The position numbers and the translations under genes are program-made. Below, piece by piece: positions 1 through 9,101 of a stretch of DNA of 64,000 bases (positions are counted from its first letter, which is position 1; each line of letters opens with the position of its first letter). The notes beneath the pieces were generated by a model. The model saw only the letters and a program-made list of their open reading frames with translations, was not told the origin of the DNA and did not search any database. This DNA is from Blattabacterium cuenoti STAT (GTDB taxonomy: Bacteria; Bacteroidota; Bacteroidia; Flavobacteriales; Blattabacteriaceae): assembly GCF_003573915.1 (NCBI RefSeq), contig NZ_AP014608.1:360001-424000 (forward strand). The letters run 5' to 3'.

Positions 1-931
<931 letters not shown>

Positions 932-975
932 AAAAAAAATTAATATCAAATACGTAAAACCTTATTAAAAAATCT

Positions 976-1005
976 AAGCATCAGGTCTAGAAGCTTCTTT
1001 ATGCT
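976..1005 (-). other. Imperfect dyad in the 16S rRNA leader
   Basis: Between the candidate promoter and the 16S 5' end, the outer arms AGCAT (977-981) and ATGCT (1001-1005) enclose a perfect 10-bp palindrome, AGAAGCTTCT (989-998). In a precursor rRNA leader this could be part of a processing stem or an antitermination element. That role is inferred from position only; the partner strand of a normal processing stem would lie beyond the left edge. Confidence 0.35.
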
Positions 1006-1038
1006 ATATTTTATTAAAACAAAGAACTATATAAAAAC

Positions 1039-1067
1039 ATTATACTTTAAATAAATTAAAAATGCAA
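1039..1067 (-). promoter_or_regulatory. Candidate rRNA operon promoter
   Basis: On the minus strand TTGCAT (1062-1067) is followed after 17 bases by TATAAT (1039-1044), about 100 bases upstream of the 16S 5' end. The spacing is that of a classical sigma-70 promoter. It can also be read as the Bacteroidota arrangement of a TTG element about 20 bases before a TA-rich -7 element. The surrounding DNA is so A+T-rich that TATAAT alone would mean little; the intact pair at the right distance from a stable RNA gene is the support. Confidence 0.55.
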
Positions 1068-1188
1068 GTGTACATTTTTTTTATCAAAAAAGTTTTAAAT
1101 AAAAACAAATGTATATATATTTTTCCGTTAGAAAAAAAATAATTATATATATGAAAATAAAATGTATAAATTTTTCTAATTCATTGAT

Positions 1189-2232
1189 ATGAAAACTTCA
1201 GATTTTGATTTTAAATATCCTATAAATCTTCTTGCTAAATTTCCTACTCAAGAAAGAGATGAGTCCAAATTAATGATTATTCATAGAAAAAATAAAAAAA
1301 TAGAACATAAATTTTTTAAAAATTTACATGAATATTTTGAGGAAGGAGATACTTTAATTCTTAATAATACTAAGGTTTTTCCTGCAAGATTATTTGGAAA
1401 TAAGGAAAAAACAGAAGCCAAAATAGAGGTTTTTTTACTTAGAGAATTAGATCCAAAAGATAGAACATGGGATGTATTAGTTGATCCCGCAAGAAAAGTA
1501 AGAGTAGGAAACAAATTAAATTTTGGAAATGAATTGACAGGAGAAGTTATAGATAATACTACTTCTAGAGGAAGAATCTTACAACTTAATTTTAATGGAT
1601 CACATAAAAAACTTATAAAGAAAATAAAGGAATTAGGAAAAACTCCTTTACCCAAATATATTAATAGAAAACCAGAAAAAAACGATAAAATACGTTATCA
1701 AACTATATATGCAAAAGAAGAAGGATCCGTAGCAGCACCTACAGCTGGATTACATTTTTCAAAACATTTATTAAAAAAATTAGAAATAAAAGGAATTAAT
1801 TTAGTAGAAGTTACTTTACATTTAGGCTTAGGAAGTTTTTTACCTGTGGATGTTGAAGATATATCAAAACATAAAATGGACTCTGAAAAATGTTTTATAA
1901 ATGAAAATACATGTAAAATAGTAAATTTTGCTATACAAAGAAAAAAAAAAATTTGTGCTGTAGGAACTTCTTCTATGAGAGCAATTGAAAGTTCTGTTTC
2001 TTCCAAAAAAAAATTAAATCCATTTTATGGATGGACCAATAAATTTATTTTTCCTCCATATAATTTCAATATAGCCAATTCTATGATTACAAATTTTCAC
2101 ATGCCAAAATCTACATTACTTATGATGACAGCCGCTTTTGCGAATTTTGATTTAATAAAAAAAGCCTACCAAATAGCAATAGAAAAAAAATATAGATTTT
2201 ATTCTTATGGAGATGCTATGTTAATATTATAA
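1189..2232 (+). CDS. queA: S-adenosylmethionine:tRNA ribosyltransferase-isomerase
   Basis: QueA transfers and isomerises the ribosyl part of S-adenosylmethionine onto preQ1 at tRNA position 34, giving epoxyqueuosine. The 347-residue protein has the full family length. Visible signatures are [10 protein letters not shown] at 59-68, [12 protein letters not shown] at 179-190, [12 protein letters not shown] at 209-220 and the late [11 protein letters not shown] block. The ATG start matches the usual N-terminus. It is first in a plus-strand run with the prenyl synthase (37-base gap) and topA, and reads away from the 16S gene. No defect is seen. A notable 11-A run (1941-1951) is crossed in frame. 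Confidence 0.96.
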   Translation: MKTSDFDFKYPINLLAKFPTQERDESKLMIIHRKNKKIEHKFFKNLHEYFEEGDTLILNNTKVFPARLFGNKEKTEAKIEVFLLRELDPKDRTWDVLVDPARKVRVGNKLNFGNELTGEVIDNTTSRGRILQLNFNGSHKKLIKKIKELGKTPLPKYINRKPEKNDKIRYQTIYAKEEGSVAAPTAGLHFSKHLLKKLEIKGINLVEVTLHLGLGSFLPVDVEDISKHKMDSEKCFINENTCKIVNFAIQRKKKICAVGTSSMRAIESSVSSKKKLNPFYGWTNKFIFPPYNFNIANSMITNFHMPKSTLLMMTAAFANFDLIKKAYQIAIEKKYRFYSYGDAMLIL

Positions 2233-2269
2233 GATATCATCAATGATAAAAAGATAAACAATAGATGTT

Positions 2270-3250
2270 ATGAATATTGTTTTAGAAAAAATAAAAAATA
2301 CTATAAAAAAAGAAATAGAAGAATTTGAAAAACAATTTCAAAATATAATTCAAGATAATGATATCCCTATTATAGATAAAATAACTCATTATATTATTCA
2401 CAGAAAGGGAAAATTAATTCGTCCTATACTTATTTTCTTAATTGCGAAAATGTTAGGAAATATACAAAAAAAAACATATCATACAGCTTGTTTGATCGAA
2501 CTCATACACATAGCTACACTTGTACATGATGATGTTATTGATAACAGCTTTTTACGTCGTGGTTCTTTTTCTATAAATGCTATATGGAAAAATAAAATAG
2601 CTGTTTTAATTGGAGATTATTTACTTTCTAAAAGTCTCTTAATTGCAACAAATAATAATTATTATGATTTACTTAAAATTATATGTAAAACTATAAAAGA
2701 TATGAGTGAAGGAGAATTATTACAAATTGAAAAATCCAGAAAATTAAACATTACTGAAAAAATTTATAATCAAATTGTTTATCATAAAACAGCAAGTTTA
2801 ATTGCTACTTCCTGTGAAGCAGGTTCTCGTTCAGTTAATACAAATGAAAAAACAGCTTTAAAAATGAGAAAATTTGGAATCTTTACAGGTATAGCTTTTC
2901 AAATTAAAGATGATTTATTTGATTATGAAGAAAAAAATGAAAAACTCATAGGAAAACCTGTAGGAATCGATTTTAGAGAAAAAAAAATGACACTTCCTCT
3001 TATTTACACTATTCAAAAAGCTTCTAAAAAAGATCAAAAATGTATATTAAACTATATAAAAAATTATGATGAAAAAAAAAGATATAAAATCATAAATTAT
3101 GTAAAAAAATATGGAGGATTGGAATATGCTACTCAGAAAATGATTAAATTTCGTAACAATGCATTAAAAATTTTGGAAATTTATCCAGAAGGAACAATTA
3201 AAGATGCATTAAAAACAATGGTTAATTTTATTATAGAAAGAAATCAATAG
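2270..3250 (+). CDS. Long-chain all-trans polyprenyl diphosphate synthase
   Basis: This class I prenyltransferase adds isopentenyl units to an allylic diphosphate. Both aspartate-rich Mg-binding motifs are intact: DDVID at 87-91 and DDLFD at 214-218. The GKLIRP substrate-binding segment is at 47-52. At 326 residues it fits the octaprenyl/heptaprenyl (IspB/HepT-like) class rather than farnesyl synthase. The men genes at 27-32 kb suggest that it makes the menaquinone side chain used by MenA; this is inference. Chain length cannot be read with confidence, so no gene symbol is given. It lies 9 bases upstream of topA. Confidence 0.9.
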   Translation: MNIVLEKIKNTIKKEIEEFEKQFQNIIQDNDIPIIDKITHYIIHRKGKLIRPILIFLIAKMLGNIQKKTYHTACLIELIHIATLVHDDVIDNSFLRRGSFSINAIWKNKIAVLIGDYLLSKSLLIATNNNYYDLLKIICKTIKDMSEGELLQIEKSRKLNITEKIYNQIVYHKTASLIATSCEAGSRSVNTNEKTALKMRKFGIFTGIAFQIKDDLFDYEEKNEKLIGKPVGIDFREKKMTLPLIYTIQKASKKDQKCILNYIKNYDEKKRYKIINYVKKYGGLEYATQKMIKFRNNALKILEIYPEGTIKDALKTMVNFIIERNQ

Positions 3251-3259
3251 ATAATTACT

Positions 3260-5367
3260 ATGAAAAAAAATTTGGTGATCGTAGAATCCCCAACTAAAGC
3301 TCATACAATACAAAAATTTCTTGGAAAAAATTATAGTGTCGTATCTAGTTATGGACATATTATAGATTTACCAGAAAAAGAAATAGGAATTAAAATTCAA
3401 GAAAATTTTAAACCCAATTATGTAATATTATCTAAAAAAAAAAAATTATTCAAAATCTTAAAAATTTAATTGAAAAACATGAAATTATTTGGCTAGCTTC
3501 TGATGAAGATCGTGAAGGAGAATCAATTGCCTATCAAATTTATAAAACATTTAATATACCTAGTGAAAAATACAAAAGAATAGTTTTTCACGAAATTACA
3601 AAAAAAGCTATTTTACGTTCTTTAAAAAATCCAAGATCAATTGATTATAATTTAGTTTATGCTCAACAAACTAGACGAATTATAGATCGATTAGTAGGAT
3701 TTCAATTATCTCCTATTTTATGGAAAAAAATAAAAACAGGACTATCTGCTGGTAGAGTTCAGTCTGTTGCTGTAAAATTAATAGTGGAACAAGAAAAAAA
3801 AATTCAAAATTTTATTCCTTGTTCAGTTTATCAAATAACTGGAACTTTTACTAATTCTGAAAAAAAAATAAGTCTTAATGCTAAATTTGAAAAAAAAATA
3901 GAAGACAAAAAAAAATTGAAGAATATTTTATCATTATGTATTAATAGTATTTTTAAAATAAAAAAAATTGTTAAAAAAAAAGAAGAAAAAAGTCCACCAT
4001 TTCCGTTTACCACTTCTTCTCTACAACAGGAAGCTTTCTATAGACTAAATTATTCCATATATAAAACGATGTTGTTAGCTCAAAAATTGTATGAAAAAGG
4101 ATTTATTACATACATTCGAACAGATAGTACCAATTTATCAAAAAGTATATTATTAGATATTAAAAATTTTATACTTTCTTCATATGGAAAAAAATATTTA
4201 TCTATAAAAAAATTTTATATAAAAAAAAATAGACTATCTCAAGAAGCTCATGAAGCAATTCATCCTACTATCATTAATTTTGAAAAAGATTATCTAAATT
4301 CTTTAGAAGAATCTCAAAAACGTCTTTATAAACTAATATGGAAACGAACAATCATAGGACAAATGAAAAATGCAATTTTTGAAAAAAAAGATATTTATAT
4401 TCAATCTTCTCATTTGAAAGAAAATTTTTTTATTTGTACAAAAAAAACTGTTTTATTTGATGGATTTATGAAAATATCAAATAAAGAAAAAAAACTTGAT
4501 CTTGATACAAAAATTATAAAAGGGGCTTTTTTAGAAAGAAAAGAAATCACTGCTAAACAAACTACTAAAAATCATTTATATAGATACAACGAGGCTAGCT
4601 TAGTAAAAAAATTGGAACAACTAGGAATCGGAAGACCTTCTACTTACGTTCCCACTATTCTTACTATTCAAAAAAGAAATTATATTGATATACAAAAAAT
4701 TTCAAAAAAAATAGAAACACGTGAAACTTTTCTCTTAAAAGGAGATATTATTACTAAAAAAAATGACAAAATTATTGAAATAGAAAAAAACAAATTTTTT
4801 CCTACAGAAATGGGTATTTTAACTACTAATTTTTTAAAAAAAAATTTTTATGAAATAATAAATTATAGTTTTACTGCAAAATTAGAAGAAAAATTTGATA
4901 ATATAGCTAAAGGAAAACAATCTTGTATTAAAGTTCTTGAAGACTTTTACAATGAATTTTACAAAAAAATACAATATGTTAAAAACAATGTAGATAAAAT
5001 TCACAAAAAACGTCTTCTTGGAAAAGATCCAAGATCTAAAAAAGAAATTTTTGTAAGAATAGCAAAATATGGACCAGTTATTCAAATAGGAGAATTTCAT
5101 AAAAAAGATAAACCAAAATTTTATCCTTTATTAAATAAACAAAAAATAGAAGAAATATCTTTAATAGAAGCTTTAAAAATTATTGAATTACCAAAATTAT
5201 TGGGAACTTTTAAAGAGAAAGAAATTTTATTGAAAATTAACAAATATAATATTTATATTAAATATAATAATAAATCAATTCCAATTGATGAAAAAATTTT
5301 TTTTGAAAATTCATTGAATTTAGAAAAAGCCATTAACATTATAATAGAAAATACAAAAGGTAAATGA
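3260..5367 (+). CDS. topA: DNA topoisomerase I, reading frame broken at a 12-A tract
   Basis: TopA relaxes negative supercoils. The Toprim domain starts in one frame ([19 protein letters not shown], residues 4-22) and runs into twelve A (3434-3445). The frame then hits a stop at 3467-3469. The rest of the protein continues without a stop in the next frame from the end of the tract to 5367, including the acidic SDEDREGE motif (from about 3499) and the active-site tyrosine in TYIRTDST (codon 4111-4113, about Y285). One extra A would restore a single 702-residue protein. No CxxC zinc ribbons are seen at the C-terminus, so it is shorter than E. coli TopA. The intact downstream sequence argues for transcript slippage or a sequencing error rather than a dead gene. 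Confidence 0.93.
3434..3445 (+). repeat. A12 homopolymer at the topA frameshift
   Basis: Twelve consecutive A separate the two topA frames. Homopolymers of this length are known sites of RNA-polymerase slippage in A+T-rich insect endosymbionts, where a share of transcripts regains the correct frame. Here 13 A (or 10 A) would join the frames. Confidence 0.9.
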
Positions 5368-5381
5368 AATAAAAACTAATT

Positions 5382-5807
5382 TTAAGTATCAAAATATCTT
5401 TGATTTAAATAAGTTGTTGGATAAGCTTGATTATGTCCCGTACGTTTAATATGATCTAAATATTTTGGAATATAGGATAATGCTTTAACTCTATCAGATA
5501 AAGACATTCTATTCCATATATTTTCAGCCATTTTTTTTTTTCCTATTTTGTATTTATAATCTGTCCAAAAGCGACTAAAAGATAAATCAGCAGGAATTTC
5601 TTCTATAGAAAAAAAAGAAGCTTTAGATTTTTTCATTTTAATTATAATAGATTCATTATAAGGTAAATACTTACCTATCCATATATAATGTGATAAAGAA
5701 ATCCTTTCAGGAAAAAGAACTTCTCTTAAAGAACCATTTAAATCATATTTAAATATAATATCTCCAGAAACTAAACGACTTTTAAATATATATTGTTTTC
5801 CTATCAT
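5382..5807 (-). CDS. Conserved unknown protein, 141 residues
   Basis: I do not recognise a named family. The protein is soluble-looking, basic and rich in aromatic residues, with no membrane segment or signal peptide. The N-terminal half looks like beta structure (GKQYIFKSRLVSGDIIFKYD). The C-terminal half is helical and ends HNQAYPTTYLNQRYFDT; a Y/FP-T-YLNQ-type ending also occurs in some phage and plasmid replication-module proteins, but this resemblance is from memory and weak. It reads convergently toward topA with a 14-base gap and has 266 bases of A+T-rich DNA upstream. Its survival in a reduced genome suggests a used function. Confidence 0.75.
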   Translation of the reverse strand: MIGKQYIFKSRLVSGDIIFKYDLNGSLREVLFPERISLSHYIWIGKYLPYNESIIIKMKKSKASFFSIEEIPADLSFSRFWTDYKYKIGKKKMAENIWNRMSLSDRVKALSYIPKYLDHIKRTGHNQAYPTTYLNQRYFDT

Positions 5808-6073
5808 TATTATTTATTTCATCAACATTAACATTTTATTATGATTATAAAAAAATAATCACTTTCTTTTTTTTATGTTTCTTATGAAAAAAATTTCAGT
5901 TTTAAAAATATTTAACATAATCTAGTTTAAAGATTTTTAAATTAACATGTTTATAAAATTTCATCAAATTATAACAATTAATAATTACTATAAATTTTTT
6001 GTTAACGTAACAAAAGTTATGGATTTTTATCTTTAAAAGATATTTTTTAGATTAAACATTTTTAAATTTTAAT

Positions 6074-6748
6074 ATGTTATATATTGTACCTACTCCTATA
6101 GGAAATTTAGAAGATTTTACTTTCAGAAGTTTACGAATATTAAAAGAAGTAGATTTAATTTTAGTAGAAAATTATAAAGTTTCTAAAAAATTATTAGATT
6201 TTTATTATATCAGAAACAATATAAATAAATATCATATTTACAATGAACATAAAATAATTCCTTCTCTTATAAAAAAGATAAAAGAGGGAAAAAAATTAGC
6301 GTTAATATCTAATGCGGGAACTCCAAGTATATCTGATCCAGGTTTTTTGCTCATAAGATCTTGTATTAAAGCTTCTATTTCTATAGAATGTTTACCTGGA
6401 CCTACAGCTTTTGTTCCAGCATTAGTTTCTTCCGGTATATCTACTAATGAATTTGTTTTTATAGGGTTTCTACCCAAAAAAAAAAGAAAAACTAAACTAG
6501 AGAATTTATCTAAAGAAAATAGAACTGTTGTGTTATATGAATCTCCTCATAGATTATTGCAAACATTAAATGATATAAAATATTTTTTTGGATCAAAAAG
6601 AAATATTGCTATATGTAAAGAAATATCAAAATACTTTCAAAATATCTCAAGAGGTAATATAGAAAAAATGATTACATATTATAAAAATATAAAAAAAATA
6701 TTAGGCGAGTATACTATTATTATTGAAAAAATTTTGAAAAAAAATTAA
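6074..6748 (+). CDS. rsmI: 16S rRNA 2'-O-ribose C1402 methyltransferase
   Basis: RsmI methylates the 2'-hydroxyl of C1402 in the ribosomal P site using S-adenosylmethionine. Family signatures are the N-terminal VPTPIGNLEDFTFRSL (5-20), SNAGTPSISDPG (79-90), the LPGPTAFVPALVSSG loop (107-121) and the later ESPHRL motif. The length of 224 residues fits the short Bacteroidota form that lacks the C-terminal extension of E. coli RsmI. The 3' end overlaps the convergent asd gene by 4 bases. The upstream 266 bases (5808-6073) are A+T-rich and hold nothing I can identify beyond space for two divergent promoters. Confidence 0.94.
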   Translation: MLYIVPTPIGNLEDFTFRSLRILKEVDLILVENYKVSKKLLDFYYIRNNINKYHIYNEHKIIPSLIKKIKEGKKLALISNAGTPSISDPGFLLIRSCIKASISIECLPGPTAFVPALVSSGISTNEFVFIGFLPKKKRKTKLENLSKENRTVVLYESPHRLLQTLNDIKYFFGSKRNIAICKEISKYFQNISRGNIEKMITYYKNIKKILGEYTIIIEKILKKN

Positions 6749-7734
6749 ACATAATTTTTTTGTGTTAAATATTCCGCAATCTGAATTGCATTAGTAGCTG
6801 CTCCTTTGTGAAGATTATCTGCTACTATCCAAAGATTTATAGAATTTTGAAATGAAAAATCTTCTCGAATTCTACCTACAAAAACTTCGTCTTTTCCATG
6901 AGCATATAATGGCATTGGATAAATATTTTTTTTTGGATTATCCTGAACTATTATTCCCTTTATTTTTAATAAAATTTTATAAATACAATCTATATCAGGT
7001 TTTTTTTCAAATGTAATGTTAACACTTTCTGAGTGTCCTCCTATAACAGGAACACGTACAGCAGTTGCTGTTATTCCTATATTATAATTGTTCATTATTT
7101 TTTTAGTTTCATTTATTAATTTTATCTCTTCTAGTGTATATTTATTTTCTGTGAAAGAATCACAATGAGGTAAAATATTTTGATAAATAGGATATGGATA
7201 AGCTTTTTTAGAAAAAATTCCTTTTTCTTCTTGATATAATTGATCTAATGCCTGTTTTCCTGTTCCTGTTACTGATTGATAAGTTGAAACAATAATTCTT
7301 TTAATTATATATTTTATATGCAATGGAAATAGTACCATAACTAATTGTATTGTAGAACAATTTGGATTTGCAATAATTTTATCCTTTTTGCATAAACAAG
7401 AAGCATTTATTTCAGGAACAATTAATTTTTTTTCTGAATCCATTCTCCATGCAGAAGAGTTGTCTATAATTGTAGATCCTATATCTGAAAATTTTTTTGC
7501 CCATTCTTTTGATATATTAGATCCCGCTGAAAATAAAACAATATCAGGTTTCTTTTTGAATAAATCATATATACTAATGACTTTATACGTTCTTTTTTTA
7601 AAAAAAATAGTTTTCCCTATAGATTTATTAGAAGCGGATAAGTATAACTTTTTTAATGGAAAATTTCTTTTTTCTAAAAGATCAATCATGACACGACCTA
7701 CCATACCTGTAACACCTACTATTCCTAGTTTCAT
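6745..7734 (-). CDS. asd: Aspartate-semialdehyde dehydrogenase
   Basis: Asd reduces aspartyl phosphate to aspartate semialdehyde with NADPH, the branch point to lysine/diaminopimelate, threonine and methionine. From the chosen start the protein has 329 residues. It shows the GVTGMVG dinucleotide-binding loop (7-13), catalytic Cys126 in NPNCST, Arg227 and the conserved His234 in IGGHSESV. An upstream in-frame start at 7782 would add 16 residues ahead of the conserved MKLGIVG N-terminus and run up to the divergent gmk, so the ATG at 7734 is preferred. Diaminopimelate supply would also serve the cell wall implied by PBP1A and GlmS. Confidence 0.95.
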   Translation of the reverse strand: MKLGIVGVTGMVGRVMIDLLEKRNFPLKKLYLSASNKSIGKTIFFKKRTYKVISIYDLFKKKPDIVLFSAGSNISKEWAKKFSDIGSTIIDNSSAWRMDSEKKLIVPEINASCLCKKDKIIANPNCSTIQLVMVLFPLHIKYIIKRIIVSTYQSVTGTGKQALDQLYQEEKGIFSKKAYPYPIYQNILPHCDSFTENKYTLEEIKLINETKKIMNNYNIGITATAVRVPVIGGHSESVNITFEKKPDIDCIYKILLKIKGIIVQDNPKKNIYPMPLYAHGKDEVFVGRIREDFSFQNSINLWIVADNLHKGAATNAIQIAEYLTQKNYV

Positions 7735-7796
7735 TTTATACGAATTTTTTTTATAAAAACTTAATTTTCCATAATGGAACAAAGTTAGATAAAATA

Positions 7797-8378
7797 ATGA
7801 AAAAAGGAAAAATGATTATTTTATCAGGTCCTTCTGGATCTGGAAAAACTACTATTTCACATTGTTTACTTTCAAAATTTACAGAATTAAAATTTTCTGT
7901 TTCATGTACTACACGATCGATTCGAAATAATGAAATACATGGAAAAGATTATTATTTTTTATCTGTAAATTCTTTTGTTTCTAAAATAAAAAAACATCAA
8001 TTCGCAGAATGGGAAGAAGTGTATCCTAAGTTATTTTACGGAACTTTAAAAGACGAAATTTTTAAAATTTGGAAATCAAATAAACATATTTTGGTCGATA
8101 TAGATGTAAAAGGAGGAATAAATTTAAAACAACAATATCCTAATAATTCTTTATCCATATTTATAATGGTGAATTCTATAAAAATTTTAAAAAAAAGATT
8201 ATTTACAAGATCTTTTTTTGAAAAAAATAATAAAACAAATATAAACGTCCGTTTAAATAAAGCTAGAAAAGAAAATAGCTATGCAAAATTATTTGATTTT
8301 ATTTTATTCAATATTGACTTATATCAAACAAAAAAAGAAGCAATTCATATTGTTTCCAATTTTATTCATGGAAAATAA
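7797..8378 (+). CDS. gmk: Guanylate kinase
   Basis: Gmk phosphorylates GMP to GDP. The P-loop GPSGSGKT is at residues 11-18, followed by the GMP-binding SVSCTTRS segment and the HGKDYYF motif. The GTLKDEI helix and the VDIDVKGG segment are also in place. Length (193) is normal. It is divergent from asd across 62 bases. It ends 7 bases before the tRNA-Pro-like gene, which lies on the opposite strand. Confidence 0.95.
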   Translation: MKKGKMIILSGPSGSGKTTISHCLLSKFTELKFSVSCTTRSIRNNEIHGKDYYFLSVNSFVSKIKKHQFAEWEEVYPKLFYGTLKDEIFKIWKSNKHILVDIDVKGGINLKQQYPNNSLSIFIMVNSIKILKKRLFTRSFFEKNNKTNINVRLNKARKENSYAKLFDFILFNIDLYQTKKEAIHIVSNFIHGK

Positions 8379-8385
8379 ACAATAA

Positions 8386-8463
8386 TCGGGGTGACTGGAA
8401 TAAATCCAGTTATCACATGCCCCCCAGACATGTGTATACATTAACTAATTAAATGACACCCCG
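8386..8463 (-). tRNA. Highly divergent tRNA-Pro (GGG), possibly degenerate
   Basis: On the minus strand CGGGGTG (8457-8463) pairs perfectly with CACCCCG, followed by discriminator A (8386). The T stem ACTGG/CCAGT is perfect. The anticodon arm is CATGT-CTGGGGG-GCATG, giving T33 and anticodon GGG with a purine at 37. Departures from the norm are a T loop of ATTTATT instead of TTCRANN, a D region about four bases too long with no GG pair, and an anticodon stem extendable to 7 bp. The minus strand is favoured because its stem has a T-G pair where the plus strand has C-A. It follows tRNA-Asn by 4 bases. Intact stems suggest selection, but function is uncertain. Confidence 0.6.
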
Positions 8464-8467
8464 ATGA

Positions 8468-8541
8468 CTCCTCAGGCTGGATTCGAACCAGCGACACCCT
8501 GATTAACAGTCAGGTGCTCTAACCAGCTGAGCTACTGAGGA
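8468..8541 (-). tRNA. tRNA-Asn (GTT)
   Basis: The 74-base gene folds into a standard cloverleaf. The acceptor TCCTCAG pairs with CTGAGGA, with discriminator G. The D arm contains AGCTGGTTAGAG, the anticodon loop is CTGTTAA with GTT, and the T loop TTCGAAT is canonical. Its first 23 bases also encode the last codons and the stop of rpiB, which reads in the same direction, so the two gene products must share this DNA. Confidence 0.97.
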
Positions 8542-8974
8542 TTTTAGGAATTTTTTCTATTCTTCTTTTATGCCTTCCTCCTTCAAAATTTGTTTTCAAA
8601 AAAATTTCTACAATTTCTATAATTTCACTTTTATTTATAAAACGAGCCGGAAAACTAATAACATTAGCATTATTATGTTTTCTTGCTAAAATAGCAATTT
8701 CTTTGTTCCATACTAAAGCTGCACGAATTTTATTGTATTTATTAGCCGTCATAGCTGCTCCATTTCCACTTCCACATATAATAATTCCAAAATTAGCTTT
8801 TCCTTGATTTACAAATTTTGCTGTAGGATGAATAAAATCTGGATAATCAACTCGTTTTCCATTATTTTCCGAAAATCCAAAATCTTTGATTTTATAACCT
8901 TGTTCAATTAAAAAATTGTTGATTGCATATTTATAATGTATTCCCGTATGATCAGATCCTATTGCTATTAACAT
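8519..8974 (-). CDS. rpiB: Ribose-5-phosphate isomerase B
   Basis: RpiB interconverts ribose 5-phosphate and ribulose 5-phosphate in the pentose phosphate pathway. With the ATG start at 8974 (a TTG five codons earlier is less likely) it has 151 residues. Active-site motifs are GSDHTG (6-11), CGSGNG with the catalytic cysteine at 67, and KHNNANVISFPAR with His100. The reading frame continues 23 bases into tRNA-Asn and stops at a TAG formed by the tRNA D loop, giving a C-terminal tail KILSSSAG. Either the mRNA carries an unprocessed tRNA sequence or tRNA cleavage removes the stop. Confidence 0.93.
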   Translation of the reverse strand: MLIAIGSDHTGIHYKYAINNFLIEQGYKIKDFGFSENNGKRVDYPDFIHPTAKFVNQGKANFGIIICGSGNGAAMTANKYNKIRAALVWNKEIAILARKHNNANVISFPARFINKSEIIEIVEIFLKTNFEGGRHKRRIEKIPKILSSSAG

Positions 8975-9101
8975 TACATTTTTTTGCAAAAAAAAAACAG
9001 GAGTAAATATACACTAAAAATTTGGTTTTTTTTATTATTTTTATTGTTATAACATGTTAAACATGACAATTAATGTTTATCATATATTACACTATACTAT
9101 A

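Noticed and set aside
3784-5367. A separate 527-residue topoisomerase gene starting at 3784
   Set aside because: The frame is open upstream to the poly(A) tract and encodes conserved TopA sequence there, so this is the continuation of the frameshifted topA.
7735-7782. Longer N-terminus for asd
   Set aside because: The added residues do not resemble Asd N-termini and the conserved MKLGIVG begins at 7734.
8386-8463. Plus-strand tRNA with a CCC-type anticodon, or part of a tmRNA
   Set aside because: On the plus strand the anticodon stem has a C-A mismatch and the loop lacks T33; the 78-base length and proline-type anticodon arm on the minus strand fit tRNA-Pro better.
9054-9101. Upstream ATG codons for pgk
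   Set aside because: The extra 16 residues lie outside the conserved Pgk start at 9102.
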